Assembly: GCF_000961885.1 (NCBI RefSeq)
Contig: NZ_JZKH01000075.1
Location: 1 to 42,268, forward strand
Direction: 5' to 3'
DNA: 42,268 bases
From: Streptomyces rubellomurinus
Lineage (GTDB): Bacteria > Actinomycetota > Actinomycetes > Streptomycetales > Streptomycetaceae
Shown here: piece after piece, positions 1-8,218 of the stretch
Layout of the letters: every line of letters begins with the position of its first letter
How positions within the stretch are numbered: position 1 is the first letter of the stretch
Program-made: the position numbers and the translations under genes
The notes under the pieces: generated by a model
Told to the model about the DNA's origin: nothing
The model's database searches: none
What the model saw: only the letters and a program-made list of their open reading frames with translations

Positions 1-1170
1 CCCCCCACCTCCACTCCACCCCCCGCCCCCGAAGCCCCGCAGGCCCGGATCGGCATCGCGGACGGCCTGTTCGCCGCCGTACTCGCCGCCCGCGCCGGGG
101 TGCTGGTGCCGCCCGGCCGGACGGCGGAGTTCCTGGCCCCGTACCCGGTGGCCGTGCTGGGCGACGAGGCGCCGGCCGAACTGCTCGGGCGGCTCGGCCT
201 GCCCACCGTCGGGTCCTTCGCCGCGCTGCCGCCCGAGGCGGTCGCCGACCGCTTCGGCCCGTCCGGGACGGCAGCGCACCGGCTGGCCCGGGGCCTGCAG
301 CCGCGCCCGCTGGCGCCGCGCGACCAGGGGCCGGACCTCGCCGTCGAGCAGCGCTTCGACCCGCCGGAGCGGCTGGCCGAGCCGCTGGTGTTCGTCGCCC
401 GCACGCTGGCCGAGCGGCTGCACCAGCAGCTGGCCGGGGCCGGGCTGGTCTGCCGCCGGGTGGCCGTCGAGGTGGCCTGCGCGGACGGGCGGACGGCCTC
501 CCGGCTGTGGCGGCACGAGGGCCGGCTGTCGGCGACGGCGCTGGCCGAGCGGGTCCGCTGGCAGCTGCAGGCCTGGCAGAGCGCGGGCACCTTCGCCGAC
601 TCCGGCGAGGGCTTCACCCTGCTCCGGCTGGCCCCGGACGGCCTCTCCCCGGACGGCGGCCGCCAGCTCGCCCTGTGGGGACAGGCCGTCGCGGACGACC
701 GGGTGGAGCGCGCGGTGGCCCGGGTGCAGGCGGTGCTCGGGCACGCCGGGCTGCGCCGGATCGAGCCGGCCGGCGGCCGGGGCCCGGGCGAGCAGCAGGT
801 CAGGGTGCCGTGGGGCGAGCCGTACGAGGCGGCGGCGTCGGCGGACGCGCCCTGGCCGGGCCGGCTGCCGGACCTGTGGCCGGCCGTGGTGCTGCGCGAG
901 CCCGCGCCGGTGCGGGTGTTGGACGGGGCCGGGCGGCCGGTGACGGTGGACGGCCGGGCGGGGGTGTCGGCCCGGCCGGCCCTGGTCGTGGTCCGGGGCC
1001 GGGAGGAGCGGGTGGAGGGCTGGACCGGGCCCTGGCCGGCGGTCGAGTACTGGTGGGACCAGTCGCTCGCCCGCCGCCGGGCGCGGTTCCAGGTGGTGGT
1101 GGACGGCGGCCGGGCGCTGCTGCTCACCGTGGAGGGGGGCGAGTGGCATCTGGAGGCCGGCTACGACTGA
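1..1170 (+). CDS. imuB: ImuB-like DNA polymerase Y family protein, 5' end outside the window
   Basis: The frame is open from base 1 and ends at TGA 1168-1170, giving 389 visible residues. The visible part fits the little-finger and C-terminal region of an ImuB-type Y-family protein: a helix-hairpin-helix-like stretch (LLGRLGLPTVGSFAALP) and an RFDPPERLAEPLVFVARTLAERL segment typical of ImuB, ending with a C-terminal block (PDLWPAVVLREPAPV, then WWDQSLARRRARFQVVV). In mycobacteria ImuB is a catalytically inactive adaptor that recruits DnaE2 to the beta clamp for damage-induced mutagenesis. The gene precedes dnaE2 by 121 bp on the same strand, the standard imuA'-imuB-dnaE2 order. The palm domain, clamp-binding motif and any LexA box would lie upstream of the window and cannot be judged. 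Confidence 0.88.
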   Translation, partial: PPTSTPPPAPEAPQARIGIADGLFAAVLAARAGVLVPPGRTAEFLAPYPVAVLGDEAPAELLGRLGLPTVGSFAALPPEAVADRFGPSGTAAHRLARGLQPRPLAPRDQGPDLAVEQRFDPPERLAEPLVFVARTLAERLHQQLAGAGLVCRRVAVEVACADGRTASRLWRHEGRLSATALAERVRWQLQAWQSAGTFADSGEGFTLLRLAPDGLSPDGGRQLALWGQAVADDRVERAVARVQAVLGHAGLRRIEPAGGRGPGEQQVRVPWGEPYEAAASADAPWPGRLPDLWPAVVLREPAPVRVLDGAGRPVTVDGRAGVSARPALVVVRGREERVEGWTGPWPAVEYWWDQSLARRRARFQVVVDGGRALLLTVEGGEWHLEAGYD

Positions 1171-1177
1171 CGGCCCC

Positions 1178-1222
1178 CAGCAGGACCGAACCCAGCAGGA
1201 CCGAACCCAGCAGGACCGAACC
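1178..1222. repeat. 15-bp tandem repeat, three copies, between imuB and dnaE2
   Basis: CAGCAGGACCGAACC occurs three times head to tail (1178-1192, 1193-1207, 1208-1222), followed by degenerate copies to about 1255. It fills most of the imuB-dnaE2 intergenic space. It is not in a convincing gene; the reading frame across it is open only as an overlap of imuB. Copy number may vary between strains (inference). Confidence 0.85.
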
Positions 1223-1291
1223 ACAGCGGGACCGAACTCCAGCAGGACCCGGGGGAGCAGGACCAGCACGAGAACGACGAAGGCAACCCCG

Positions 1292-4200
1292 ATGGGCTTC
1301 ACCAGTCACCCCACCCTCCCGTGGAGCGAACTGCACCGCCGGCTGACCGGCGCCGCGCCGGACCGCACGGTCGTCCCGCTGCGCCGCCCCGCCGAGGAGC
1401 CCTCCACCCAGGAACCCCCTACCCAGGAACCCCCCGCCGCGACGACCGGGGGCACCGCCGAACCCTGGGCCGAACTGCACGTCCACTCCGCCTTCAGCTT
1501 CCTGGACGGCGCCAGCGACCCGGAGGACCTGGTCGCCGAGGCGGCCCGGCTGGGCGTGGAGACCCTGGCGATCACCGACCACGACGGCCTGTACGGCGCC
1601 GTGCGGCTCGCCGAGGCGGCCCGGGGCACGGGCGTGGCCACCGCATTCGGCGCCGAACTGACGATCAGTCACCAATCCGGCACCGAAAGCGGCACTGAAA
1701 GCCGCCCCGGAAGCCGCCGCGAAAACGGCCCCGGAAGCCGCCCCGAAACCGGCACCGAACACCTCCTGGTCCTCGCCCGCGACCCGGCCGGCTACCGCCG
1801 CCTCTCCGCCGCGATCGCCGCCGCCCAGATGGCCGGCGGCGCCAAGGGTCGCCCGGCGTACGACCTCGCCGAGCTGGCCGGGGCGCACGGCGGCCACTGG
1901 GCGGTGCTCACCGGCTGCCGCCTCGGCCGGGTCCCCGCCGCGCTGCCCGACCGGGCCGAGGCGGAGCGCCGACTGCGCACCCTCACCGAGGCGTTCGGCC
2001 GCGAGAACGTCCACGTCGAGCTGATCGACCAGTGGCTGCCCGGCGACGACCGGCGCAACGACGCCCTCGCCGCGCTCGCCGGAGAGCTGCGGCTGCCCGT
2101 CGTCGCCTCCACCAACGCCCACCACGCCGGCCCCGCCCAGGGCCGCCTCGCGCAGAGCCTCGCCGCCCTGCACGAGCGCCGCACCCTGCAGGAGGCGGCC
2201 GGCTGGACCAGGGCGTCCGGCACCGCGCACCTGCGCTCCGGCCGCGAGATGGCCACCCGGCTGTCCCGCTTCCCGGGTGTCCAGCGCGCCACCGCCGAAC
2301 TCGGCCGGGCCTGCGCCTTCGACTTCGCCAAGCTGGACCCGGAGCTGCCCGGCTACCCCGTCCCCGAGGGCGAGACCGAGATCAGCCACCTGCGCGCCCT
2401 GGCCGCGGCCGGCGGCCCGGCCCGCTTCGGCCCCGGCAACGCCGCCGCCCGCCGTCAGCTCGCCAAGGAGCTGGACGTCGTCGAGGACCTCCGGCTGGCC
2501 GGCTACTTCCTGATCGTGCACGACATCGTGGACTTCTGCCGCCGCGAGGGCATCTGGTGCCAGGGCCGCGGCTCGGCGGCCAACTCGGCGCTCTGCTACG
2601 CCCTCGGGATCACCGCCGTCGACCCGATCCACTACAAGCTGCTGTTCGAGCGCTTCCTCTCCACCGCCCGGGACGGGCCGCCCGACATCGACCTGGACAT
2701 CGAGAACCGCCGCCGCGAGGAGGTCATCCAGTACGTCTACCGCCGCTACGGCCGGGCGCACGCCGCCCAGGTCGCCAACGTGATCACCTATCGGCCCCGG
2801 CTGGCGATCCGCGACGCCGCCCGGGTGCTCGGCTACCCGCAGGGGCAGGTCGACGCGTTCAGCCGGCAGACCGACTTCCGCTCCGCCCCCGGCGCGGACG
2901 CCGTCATCCCCGCCGACGTGCTCTCGCTCGCCACCCAACTCCACGGCCTGCCCCGCCACTTGGGCATTCACTCGGGCGGCATGGTGCTCACCAGGGAGCC
3001 GATCGGCGAGATCTGCCCGACCGAGTGGGCCCGGATGCCCGGGCGCTCCGTCCTGCAGTGGGACAAGGAGTCCACCGCCGGTGCCGGGCTGGTGAAGATC
3101 GACCTGCTCGGCCTCGGCATGCTCGCCGCGCTGCACGACGCCTGCGACCTGATCGCCGAACACCATGGCCTGCACTACGACTTGGCCGGCATCCCGGACG
3201 ACGACCCGGGCGTGTACGCGATGCTGCGCCGGGCCGACACGGTGGGCGTCTTCCAGGTCGAGTCCCGGGCGCAGATGGCCACCCTGCCCCGGCTCAAGCC
3301 GGACCACTTCTACGACCTGGTGGTCGAGGTCGCGCTGATCCGCCCCGGCCCGATCCAGGGCGGCTCCGTCCACCCGTACCTGCGCCGCCGCGCCGGGGTG
3401 GAGCCGTCCGGCTGCCCGCACCCGCTGATGGAGAACGCCCTCGGCAAGACCCTCGGGGTGCCGCTGTTCCAGGAGCAGATGATGCAACTCGCCATCGACT
3501 GCGCCGGGTTCACGCCCGCCGAGGCCGACCGGCTGCGGCAGGCGATGGGCGCCAAGCGCTCGCACGAGCGGGTCGCCCGGCTGCGCGAGCGGCTGCTCAC
3601 CGGGATGGCCGAGCGCGGCATCCCGCCCGAGGTGGCGCAGGACGTCTACGGCAAGATCGAGGCCTTCTCCAACTACGGCTTCCCGGAGAGCCACGCGATC
3701 AGCTTCGCCTACCTGGTGTACGCCAGCGCCTGGCTCAAGCACCACTTCCCGGCGGCCTTCACCTGCGCCCTGCTGGCCAACCAGCCGATGGGCTTCTACT
3801 CGCCGCTCAGCCTGGTCGCGGACGTGCGGCGGCACGGCGTCCGGGTGCGCGGGGTGGACGTCAACGCCAGCCGCCCGCGCCCCACCCTGGAGCCGTACCG
3901 GGGGCCGACCCCGAAGCCGCCGCTGACCGCCGGCCGCCCGCAGCCCGCCATCCGGCTCGGTCTGGAGACGGTGCGCGGCATCGGCACCCCGCAGGCCGAG
4001 GCGATCGCCGCCGGGCAGCCGTACGCGGACCTGGAGGACTTCGCGCGCCGCACCGGCCTGCCCGCGCCCGCCCTGGAGGCGCTGGCCACGGCCGGGGCCT
4101 TCGACTGCTTCGGCCTGACGAGACGTCAGGCGCTGTGGTCGGCGGGCGCGTTCGCCGGGATCTCGGCCGCGCTCATCCCCGGCACCACCCCCGGGGTCGA

Positions 4201-4609
4201 CGCCCCGGACCTGCCCGGCATGAGCCCGGTCGAGGAGACCATCGCCGACCTGTGGGCCACCGGCACCTCCGCCACCAGCCACCCGCTCCAGCACCTGCGC
4301 GCCCACCTGGAGCGCGGCGGCGCGCTCCCCGCCGACCGGCTCCCGGACGTGCCGCCGGGGACGGCGGTGGTGGTCGGGGGCCTGGTCACCCACCGGCAGC
4401 GGCCGCCCACGGCCGGCGGGGTGCTCTTCCTGAGCCTGGAGGACGAGACCGGGCTGATCAACGTGATCTGCAACCGCCCGGTCTGGGAGTCGCAGCGCCG
4501 CACCGCCCTCGACCGGGCCGGCCTGCTGGTGCACGGCCTGATCGAGCGCGACCGCGGCGCCACCAACCTGATCGCCACCCGGCTCACCCCGCTCCGGATC
4601 GGCCTCTGA
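1292..4609 (+). CDS. dnaE2: Error-prone DNA polymerase III alpha subunit DnaE2 (ImuC)
   Basis: The product is 1105 residues, in the usual range for DnaE2. An N-terminal PHP domain begins with ELHVHSAFSFLDGAS and AITDHDGLYGAVRLAE (about residues 60-120). The C-family polymerase core follows, with the GRGSAANSALCYALGI motif and the acidic catalytic signature PPDIDLDIE near residue 470, then a helix-hairpin-helix and an OB-fold (INVICNRPVWE) at the C-terminus. In the family this enzyme performs translesion synthesis with ImuB after DNA damage. The ATG at 1292 lies just before the conserved SHPTLPWSELHRRL start. Two low-complexity inserts are unusual: repeated STQEPPTQEPP near residues 35-48 and a Gly-Ser-Arg-Glu-rich stretch near residues 127-155 inside the PHP domain. 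Confidence 0.96.
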   Translation: MGFTSHPTLPWSELHRRLTGAAPDRTVVPLRRPAEEPSTQEPPTQEPPAATTGGTAEPWAELHVHSAFSFLDGASDPEDLVAEAARLGVETLAITDHDGLYGAVRLAEAARGTGVATAFGAELTISHQSGTESGTESRPGSRRENGPGSRPETGTEHLLVLARDPAGYRRLSAAIAAAQMAGGAKGRPAYDLAELAGAHGGHWAVLTGCRLGRVPAALPDRAEAERRLRTLTEAFGRENVHVELIDQWLPGDDRRNDALAALAGELRLPVVASTNAHHAGPAQGRLAQSLAALHERRTLQEAAGWTRASGTAHLRSGREMATRLSRFPGVQRATAELGRACAFDFAKLDPELPGYPVPEGETEISHLRALAAAGGPARFGPGNAAARRQLAKELDVVEDLRLAGYFLIVHDIVDFCRREGIWCQGRGSAANSALCYALGITAVDPIHYKLLFERFLSTARDGPPDIDLDIENRRREEVIQYVYRRYGRAHAAQVANVITYRPRLAIRDAARVLGYPQGQVDAFSRQTDFRSAPGADAVIPADVLSLATQLHGLPRHLGIHSGGMVLTREPIGEICPTEWARMPGRSVLQWDKESTAGAGLVKIDLLGLGMLAALHDACDLIAEHHGLHYDLAGIPDDDPGVYAMLRRADTVGVFQVESRAQMATLPRLKPDHFYDLVVEVALIRPGPIQGGSVHPYLRRRAGVEPSGCPHPLMENALGKTLGVPLFQEQMMQLAIDCAGFTPAEADRLRQAMGAKRSHERVARLRERLLTGMAERGIPPEVAQDVYGKIEAFSNYGFPESHAISFAYLVYASAWLKHHFPAAFTCALLANQPMGFYSPLSLVADVRRHGVRVRGVDVNASRPRPTLEPYRGPTPKPPLTAGRPQPAIRLGLETVRGIGTPQAEAIAAGQPYADLEDFARRTGLPAPALEALATAGAFDCFGLTRRQALWSAGAFAGISAALIPGTTPGVDAPDLPGMSPVEETIADLWATGTSATSHPLQHLRAHLERGGALPADRLPDVPPGTAVVVGGLVTHRQRPPTAGGVLFLSLEDETGLINVICNRPVWESQRRTALDRAGLLVHGLIERDRGATNLIATRLTPLRIGL
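1676..1760 (+). repeat. Degenerate repeat inside the dnaE2 PHP-domain coding region
   Basis: Variants of CCGGCACCGAAAG / CCCCGGAAGCCG recur over about 85 bp and encode a Ser-Gly-Thr-Glu then Arg-Pro-Gly-Ser repeat. The segment interrupts the PHP domain between GAELTISH and HLLVLARD, two blocks that are close together in most DnaE-type proteins (known of the family). It looks like an in-frame repeat expansion in a surface loop. Confidence 0.65.
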
Positions 4610-4644
4610 GCGCCGGCCGTCCGCAGTCGACCGGCGCCCGCCTC

Positions 4645-4710
4645 CGGGCGGGGTGAAGCACCCGAGCGCCCGGGCGGGGTGAAGCACCCGAGCGCCCGGG
4701 CGGGGTGAAG
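4645..4710. terminator. Tandem 26-bp hairpin units between convergent dnaE2 and the DinB-type gene
   Basis: A 26-bp unit is present at 4645-4670 and 4671-4696, with a partial third copy from 4697. Each unit can fold: GGGTG-AAG-CACCC forms the top, a GAG bulge follows on the right side, and CGGGCG pairs with CGCCCG below. The right arm of one unit overlaps the left arm of the next, so alternative pairings are possible. It sits 35 bp after dnaE2 and 14 bp before the stop of the convergent gene, so a two-way terminator is the simplest reading. Confidence 0.65.
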
Positions 4711-4723
4711 CCCGCCGGTGGGA

Positions 4724-5539
4724 TCACCCCAGCGGCTGCCGCCCCTTGCCCGGCCCGCCGGCGAAGGCCTGGGCGATCGGCAGCCAGGCGTCCGCGACCG
4801 GTCCGGTCGCGCGGAGGGCGAGGTCGTCCCGGTGGCGGCGCTGGGTCACCAGCAGGCAGAAGTCCAGCGCCGGGCCGGTCACCACGTCCGCCGCGTCCGC
4901 CGGTCCGATGCTCCACAACCCGCCGTCCGGGGCGGTCAGTTCGAGCCGGACGGGCTGCTCCGGCGCCGGCCGCCGGTGCAGCGCGAAGGCGAAGCCCAGG
5001 GTGCGCAGCCCCAGGTGGGCGATGTGCCGCAGCCGGTCGGTGGGCTCCGGGGTGACGCCGAGCGCGTCCGCGACGTCCTGCCCGTGCGCCCAGGTCTCCA
5101 TCAGCCGCGCGGTCGCCATCGACGCGGGCTTCATCGGCGGGCCGAACCACGGCAGTTTGGCGTCCGCCGGGGTCCTGGCCAGGGCCGCCCGCAGCTGCTC
5201 CCGCCCGGCCCGCCAGCGGGCCAGCAGGATCGCCGGCTCGGCGGCCGCGCCCTCCCGGGCGCCCGCCTCGACCGGGTCCCCGGCCGCCAGCAGTTCGCCG
5301 AACAGGTCGCCGAGCGCCGTCCCGAAGCCCTCCGGGTCGCGGGCCGCCAGCGTCGCGTAGTCGTCCGTCCAGGCGAGGTGGGCGATCTGGTGCGCGATCG
5401 TCCACCCCTCGGCCGGCGTCGCCCGCGCCCAGTCCTCGGCCGGCAGTCCGGTGACCAGTTCGTCCAGCACCGCGCTCTCGGCCGCCAGGTCCGCCAGCAG
5501 TCCGGCCAACACGTCCACCGCGCTCCTCGGGTGTGCCAT
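4724..5539 (-). CDS. TIGR03084-type DinB-fold (mycothiol maleylpyruvate isomerase-like) protein
   Basis: The product is 271 residues. The N-terminal half has the pattern of DinB/MDMPI proteins: LVTGLPAEDWARATPAEGWTIAHQIAHLAWTDDYA, where the histidines after GWT and a later METWAHGQDV supply the expected three-histidine metal site; the C-terminal half (LRHIAHLGLRTLGFAF onward) matches the TIGR03084 extension. These proteins are thought to be mycothiol-dependent, but the substrate of this subgroup is not known. The ATG at 5539 is chosen because GGGGAGG lies just upstream; the frame stays open far beyond, but that is high-GC shadow. It is divergent from the GAF-LuxR gene, with a palindrome in the shared upstream region. 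Confidence 0.85.
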   Translation of the reverse strand: MAHPRSAVDVLAGLLADLAAESAVLDELVTGLPAEDWARATPAEGWTIAHQIAHLAWTDDYATLAARDPEGFGTALGDLFGELLAAGDPVEAGAREGAAAEPAILLARWRAGREQLRAALARTPADAKLPWFGPPMKPASMATARLMETWAHGQDVADALGVTPEPTDRLRHIAHLGLRTLGFAFALHRRPAPEQPVRLELTAPDGGLWSIGPADAADVVTGPALDFCLLVTQRRHRDDLALRATGPVADAWLPIAQAFAGGPGKGRQPLG

Positions 5540-5565
5540 CGCCTCCCCTTCGTCTCGGCCGCCCC

Positions 5566-5583
5566 GGCTACCCGCAGGTAGCC
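5566..5583. promoter_or_regulatory. Candidate operator, GGCTACC-CGCA-GGTAGCC
   Basis: This has perfect 7-bp arms with a 4-bp centre, in the divergent region between the DinB-type gene (start 5539, minus) and the GAF-LuxR gene (start 5687, plus). On the minus strand a TAGGGT hexamer lies about 10 bp upstream of it (complement of 5592-5597), so a bound protein would cover the transcription start of the DinB-type gene. The cognate regulator is unknown. Confidence 0.45.
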
Positions 5584-5686
5584 CCGGGCGCACCCTACGC
5601 CCGTGCAGCGCCCCGTTTCCGGCACTCCGCGAAACACCCACGTCAGGACTCTCGCCACGGCCCGCACCGCGTGGGACGATCGCGCG

Positions 5687-6553
5687 ATGACGCGCGCGGA
5701 CACCCGGCCGGCCGTGCCACCCGAGGCCCCCGGCGCCCCCGACCCGGGCCACCCCGGCCCCGATCTCGCCCCTGCCCCCACCCCTGCCCTCACCTCCGCG
5801 CCCGACCTCGACGCGCGGGCCGCCGACCTGGTGCGGACCGCGGTGCTCGGCGACCTGGCCCGCCGGGTGGTGGCCGAGTGCGGGGCGGACGTCGGGCTGG
5901 TCGGCGTGCCGGAGCCGCTGCCCGTCCGCGGCCCGGGGCGCGGCCACCGGCAGCAGGGCGGCGCCGGCCAGGGCATGGTGCTGCGCCACTGGGCCGGCAC
6001 CCGGGCCGGACTGCTGCACGACCTGGCCGTCCCGGCCGGCACCGGGCTCGGCGGCCGGGCGCTGGTCGAGCGGGTGCCCAGCTGGGTCCCCGACTACCGC
6101 GCGGCGACCACCATCTCGCACCACCACGACGACGCCGTCAGCGCCGAGGACCTGTACGCGATGCTCTCCGTCCCGCTGGTGGACCCGGACGGCGGCGCGG
6201 TGCGCGGAGTGGTGTACGCCGCGCTGCGCGACGTCGTCCCGTTCGGGGACGTCCGGATCTCCGCGGTCACCACCCTGGCCGCGACCGCCGGCCGGGCCCT
6301 GGCCGGGGCCGCCGCCTGGTGCCGGGAGAAGCCCCGGGCGGCGGCCCCCGCACCGCCGTTGACCCCGCGCGAGCACGAGGTGCTGCGCTGGGCGGCGACC
6401 GGCCGGACCAATCCGGAGATCGCCGCCCGGCTGGGGCTGACCTGCAACACCGTGACCGGCTACCTCAAGTCCGCGATGCGCAAGCTGGGCGTCCGCAACC
6501 GCACCGAACTCGCCGTCGCCGCCCGGGAGTCTGGCCTGCTCGACCGGGCCTGA
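5687..6553 (+). CDS. GAF domain LuxR-type transcriptional regulator
   Basis: The product is 288 residues from the ATG at 5687; an earlier in-frame start at 5603 would add unconserved sequence, so it was not used. A Pro/Ala-rich N-terminus (to about residue 40) leads into a GAF-like sensor region with GTGLGGRALVERVPSWVPDYRAA and AMLSVPLVDPDGGAVRGVVYAALRD. The C-terminal LuxR helix-turn-helix runs from LTPREHEVLRWAATGRTNPEIAARLGLT to VRNRTELAVAARESGLL (about 225-285). Such proteins sit beside acyl-CoA ligase genes in several actinomycetes, and this gene converges on one; regulation of that ligase is an inference. The ligand is unknown. Confidence 0.88.
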   Translation: MTRADTRPAVPPEAPGAPDPGHPGPDLAPAPTPALTSAPDLDARAADLVRTAVLGDLARRVVAECGADVGLVGVPEPLPVRGPGRGHRQQGGAGQGMVLRHWAGTRAGLLHDLAVPAGTGLGGRALVERVPSWVPDYRAATTISHHHDDAVSAEDLYAMLSVPLVDPDGGAVRGVVYAALRDVVPFGDVRISAVTTLAATAGRALAGAAAWCREKPRAAAPAPPLTPREHEVLRWAATGRTNPEIAARLGLTCNTVTGYLKSAMRKLGVRNRTELAVAARESGLLDRA

Positions 6554-6586
6554 GCGTGAGCCTGAGCCTGAGCCTGAGCCCGAGCC
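6551..6586. repeat. TGAGCC hexanucleotide repeat after the LuxR stop codon
   Basis: Four exact TGAGCC units lie at 6557-6580 with one variant unit on each side. The first variant includes the stop codon of the LuxR gene. It lies in the 77-bp gap between two convergent genes. Simple repeats of this kind can slip; no function is visible. Confidence 0.8.
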
Positions 6587-6630
6587 GCCCGCTCGACCGA
6601 GCCGCCCGGCCGGGGCCCGAGCGGCAGGCC

Positions 6631-8166
6631 CTAGTTCACCTTCCGCTCCCGCCCGGCCCAGTACGGCTCGCGCAGCCGGAACTTCTGCAGCTTCCCGGTG
6701 GCGGTGCGCGGCAGGGCGTCCCGGATCTCCACCGAGGTCGGCGACTTGTAGCCGGCCAGCCGCTGCTTGCAGTGGGCGATCAACTCGGCCTCGGTGACGC
6801 CCTCCCGGCCCTCCCGCAGGACCACCAGCGCCTTGACCGTCTCGCCCCACTTCTCGTCCGGCACCCCGATCACCGCGGCCTCGGCCACCGCCGGGTGGGC
6901 GTACAGGCAGTCCTCCACCTCGATCGAGGAGACGTTCTCCCCGCCGCTGATGATGACGTCCTTCTTCCGGTCGGAGATGGACAGGTGGCCGTCCGTGACG
7001 GTGCCGCCGTCGCCGGTGTGGAACCAGCCGTCCCGCAGCGCCTCGGCGGTGGCCTCCGGCTGCTGCCAGTAGCCGTCCAGCACGGTGTTGGAGCGCACCA
7101 GCACCTCGCCGGAGCCGTCCACCTTCAGCTGCGTGCCGAGCGTGGGCGCGCCGGCCTGCACCAGCTTCTCGGCCCGCTCGGCGGCCGGCAGCGCGTCCCA
7201 CTCGGCGCGCGAGCGGTTGACGGTGACGGCCGGCGAGGTCTCGGTCAGCCCGTACAGCTGCATGAACTCCCAGCCGAGCACCTCCTCGACCTGCTGCACC
7301 ACCGAGGTCGGCGGGGGAGCGCCGGCCACGATCATCCGCACCTTGTCCCGCCCGGGGACCGGGCCGTCCCAGTCGGCGGCCGCGTCGAGCACCATCTGCA
7401 CCACGGCGGGCGCGCCGGACAGGAAGGTCACCCCGTGCCGCTCGACCCGGCGCAGGATCTCCGCGCCGTCCACCTTGCGCAGCACGATGTGCCGGGCGCC
7501 GAGGCCGGTGAGGGAGAACGGCAGGCCCCAGCCGTTGGCGTGGAACATCGGCAGGGTGTGCAGGTAGACGTCCCGGTCGTTGGCGCCGTAGTGCAGGCCC
7601 ATCAGGGTGGCGTTGAGCCAGATGTTGCGGTGGGTGAGCTGAACGCCCTTGGGGCGGGCGGTGGTTCCGCTGGTGTAGTTGATGGTGGCGGTGTCGTTCT
7701 CGGAAATCCCGTACGGCTTGGGGGCGTTGTCGAAGTCGTAGAGCAGCGCGTCGCTGTCCGCCCCGATGACGAACTTGTGCTTGGCCACCACCCCGCCCAG
7801 CGCGTCCGCGAGTTCGGGGTCGACCAGCAGCACGGAGGCGCCGCTCTGTTCGACGATGTACGACACCTCCTCGGCCTTGAGCCGGAAGTTCACCGGGACC
7901 AGCACCCGGCCGTAGCCGCTCACCCCGAAGAAGGAGGTGAGCAGCCGGGCCGAGTTGTGCGACACGATCGCGACCCGCTCGCCCGGCCCGACGCCGAGCC
8001 GGTCCAGCCCGGCCGCCTGCGCCCGGGCCAGTTCGGCGATTCGCCGGTAGCCCAGTTCGCCCCAGGATTCGGCGGGCTGCTCGGGCTCGTCGACGATGCC
8101 GACCCGGTCGCCGTAGACCAGCTCGGCCCGGTCGAGGAAGTCCATCACGGAGAGTGGAATCTGCAT
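6631..8166 (-). CDS. Long-chain fatty acid-CoA ligase family (AMP-forming acyl-CoA synthetase)
   Basis: The product is 511 residues with the full set of adenylate-forming motifs: the P-loop YTSGTTARPKGV (about 165-176), QLYGLTETSP (A5), HTGDGGTVTDGHLSISDRKKDVIISGGENVSSIEVE (A7-A8 hinge) and the C-terminal lysine motif PRTATGKLQKFRLRE (A10). The enzyme should activate a carboxylic acid as its acyl-AMP and transfer it to CoA. Chain length is not readable from these motifs. It converges with the GAF-LuxR gene and lies downstream of the MerR and SDR genes on the same strand. A perfect 20-bp palindrome lies 32 bp upstream of the start. The ATG at 8166 is followed directly by the conserved start of the family (SVMDFLDRAELVYGDRV). 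Confidence 0.93.
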   Translation of the reverse strand: MQIPLSVMDFLDRAELVYGDRVGIVDEPEQPAESWGELGYRRIAELARAQAAGLDRLGVGPGERVAIVSHNSARLLTSFFGVSGYGRVLVPVNFRLKAEEVSYIVEQSGASVLLVDPELADALGGVVAKHKFVIGADSDALLYDFDNAPKPYGISENDTATINYTSGTTARPKGVQLTHRNIWLNATLMGLHYGANDRDVYLHTLPMFHANGWGLPFSLTGLGARHIVLRKVDGAEILRRVERHGVTFLSGAPAVVQMVLDAAADWDGPVPGRDKVRMIVAGAPPPTSVVQQVEEVLGWEFMQLYGLTETSPAVTVNRSRAEWDALPAAERAEKLVQAGAPTLGTQLKVDGSGEVLVRSNTVLDGYWQQPEATAEALRDGWFHTGDGGTVTDGHLSISDRKKDVIISGGENVSSIEVEDCLYAHPAVAEAAVIGVPDEKWGETVKALVVLREGREGVTEAELIAHCKQRLAGYKSPTSVEIRDALPRTATGKLQKFRLREPYWAGRERKVN

Positions 8167-8198
8167 GCGCCCACTGTCCTCTCCTCACGGCCCCTTGC

Positions 8199-8218
8199 AC
8201 ACCCCCGATCGGGGGTGT
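8199..8218. promoter_or_regulatory. Perfect 20-bp palindrome between the MerR gene and the acyl-CoA ligase gene
   Basis: ACACCCCCGATCGGGGGTGT reads the same on both strands without a spacer. It overlaps the MerR stop codon (8218-8220) and lies 32 bp upstream of the acyl-CoA ligase start. A loopless palindrome is a better operator than terminator, although a hairpin with a GATC-centred loop is possible. A factor bound here would control the ligase. Confidence 0.55.

Noticed and set aside
1124..4687. Minus-strand open frame of 1187 codons opposite dnaE2
   Set aside because: It is antisense to a clear polymerase gene; its protein is low-complexity Gly/Ala/Arg sequence without domains, as expected from GC-rich shadow frames.
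4645..4710. CRISPR-like array
   Set aside because: The units are directly contiguous without spacers and form hairpin terminators; no cas genes are present.
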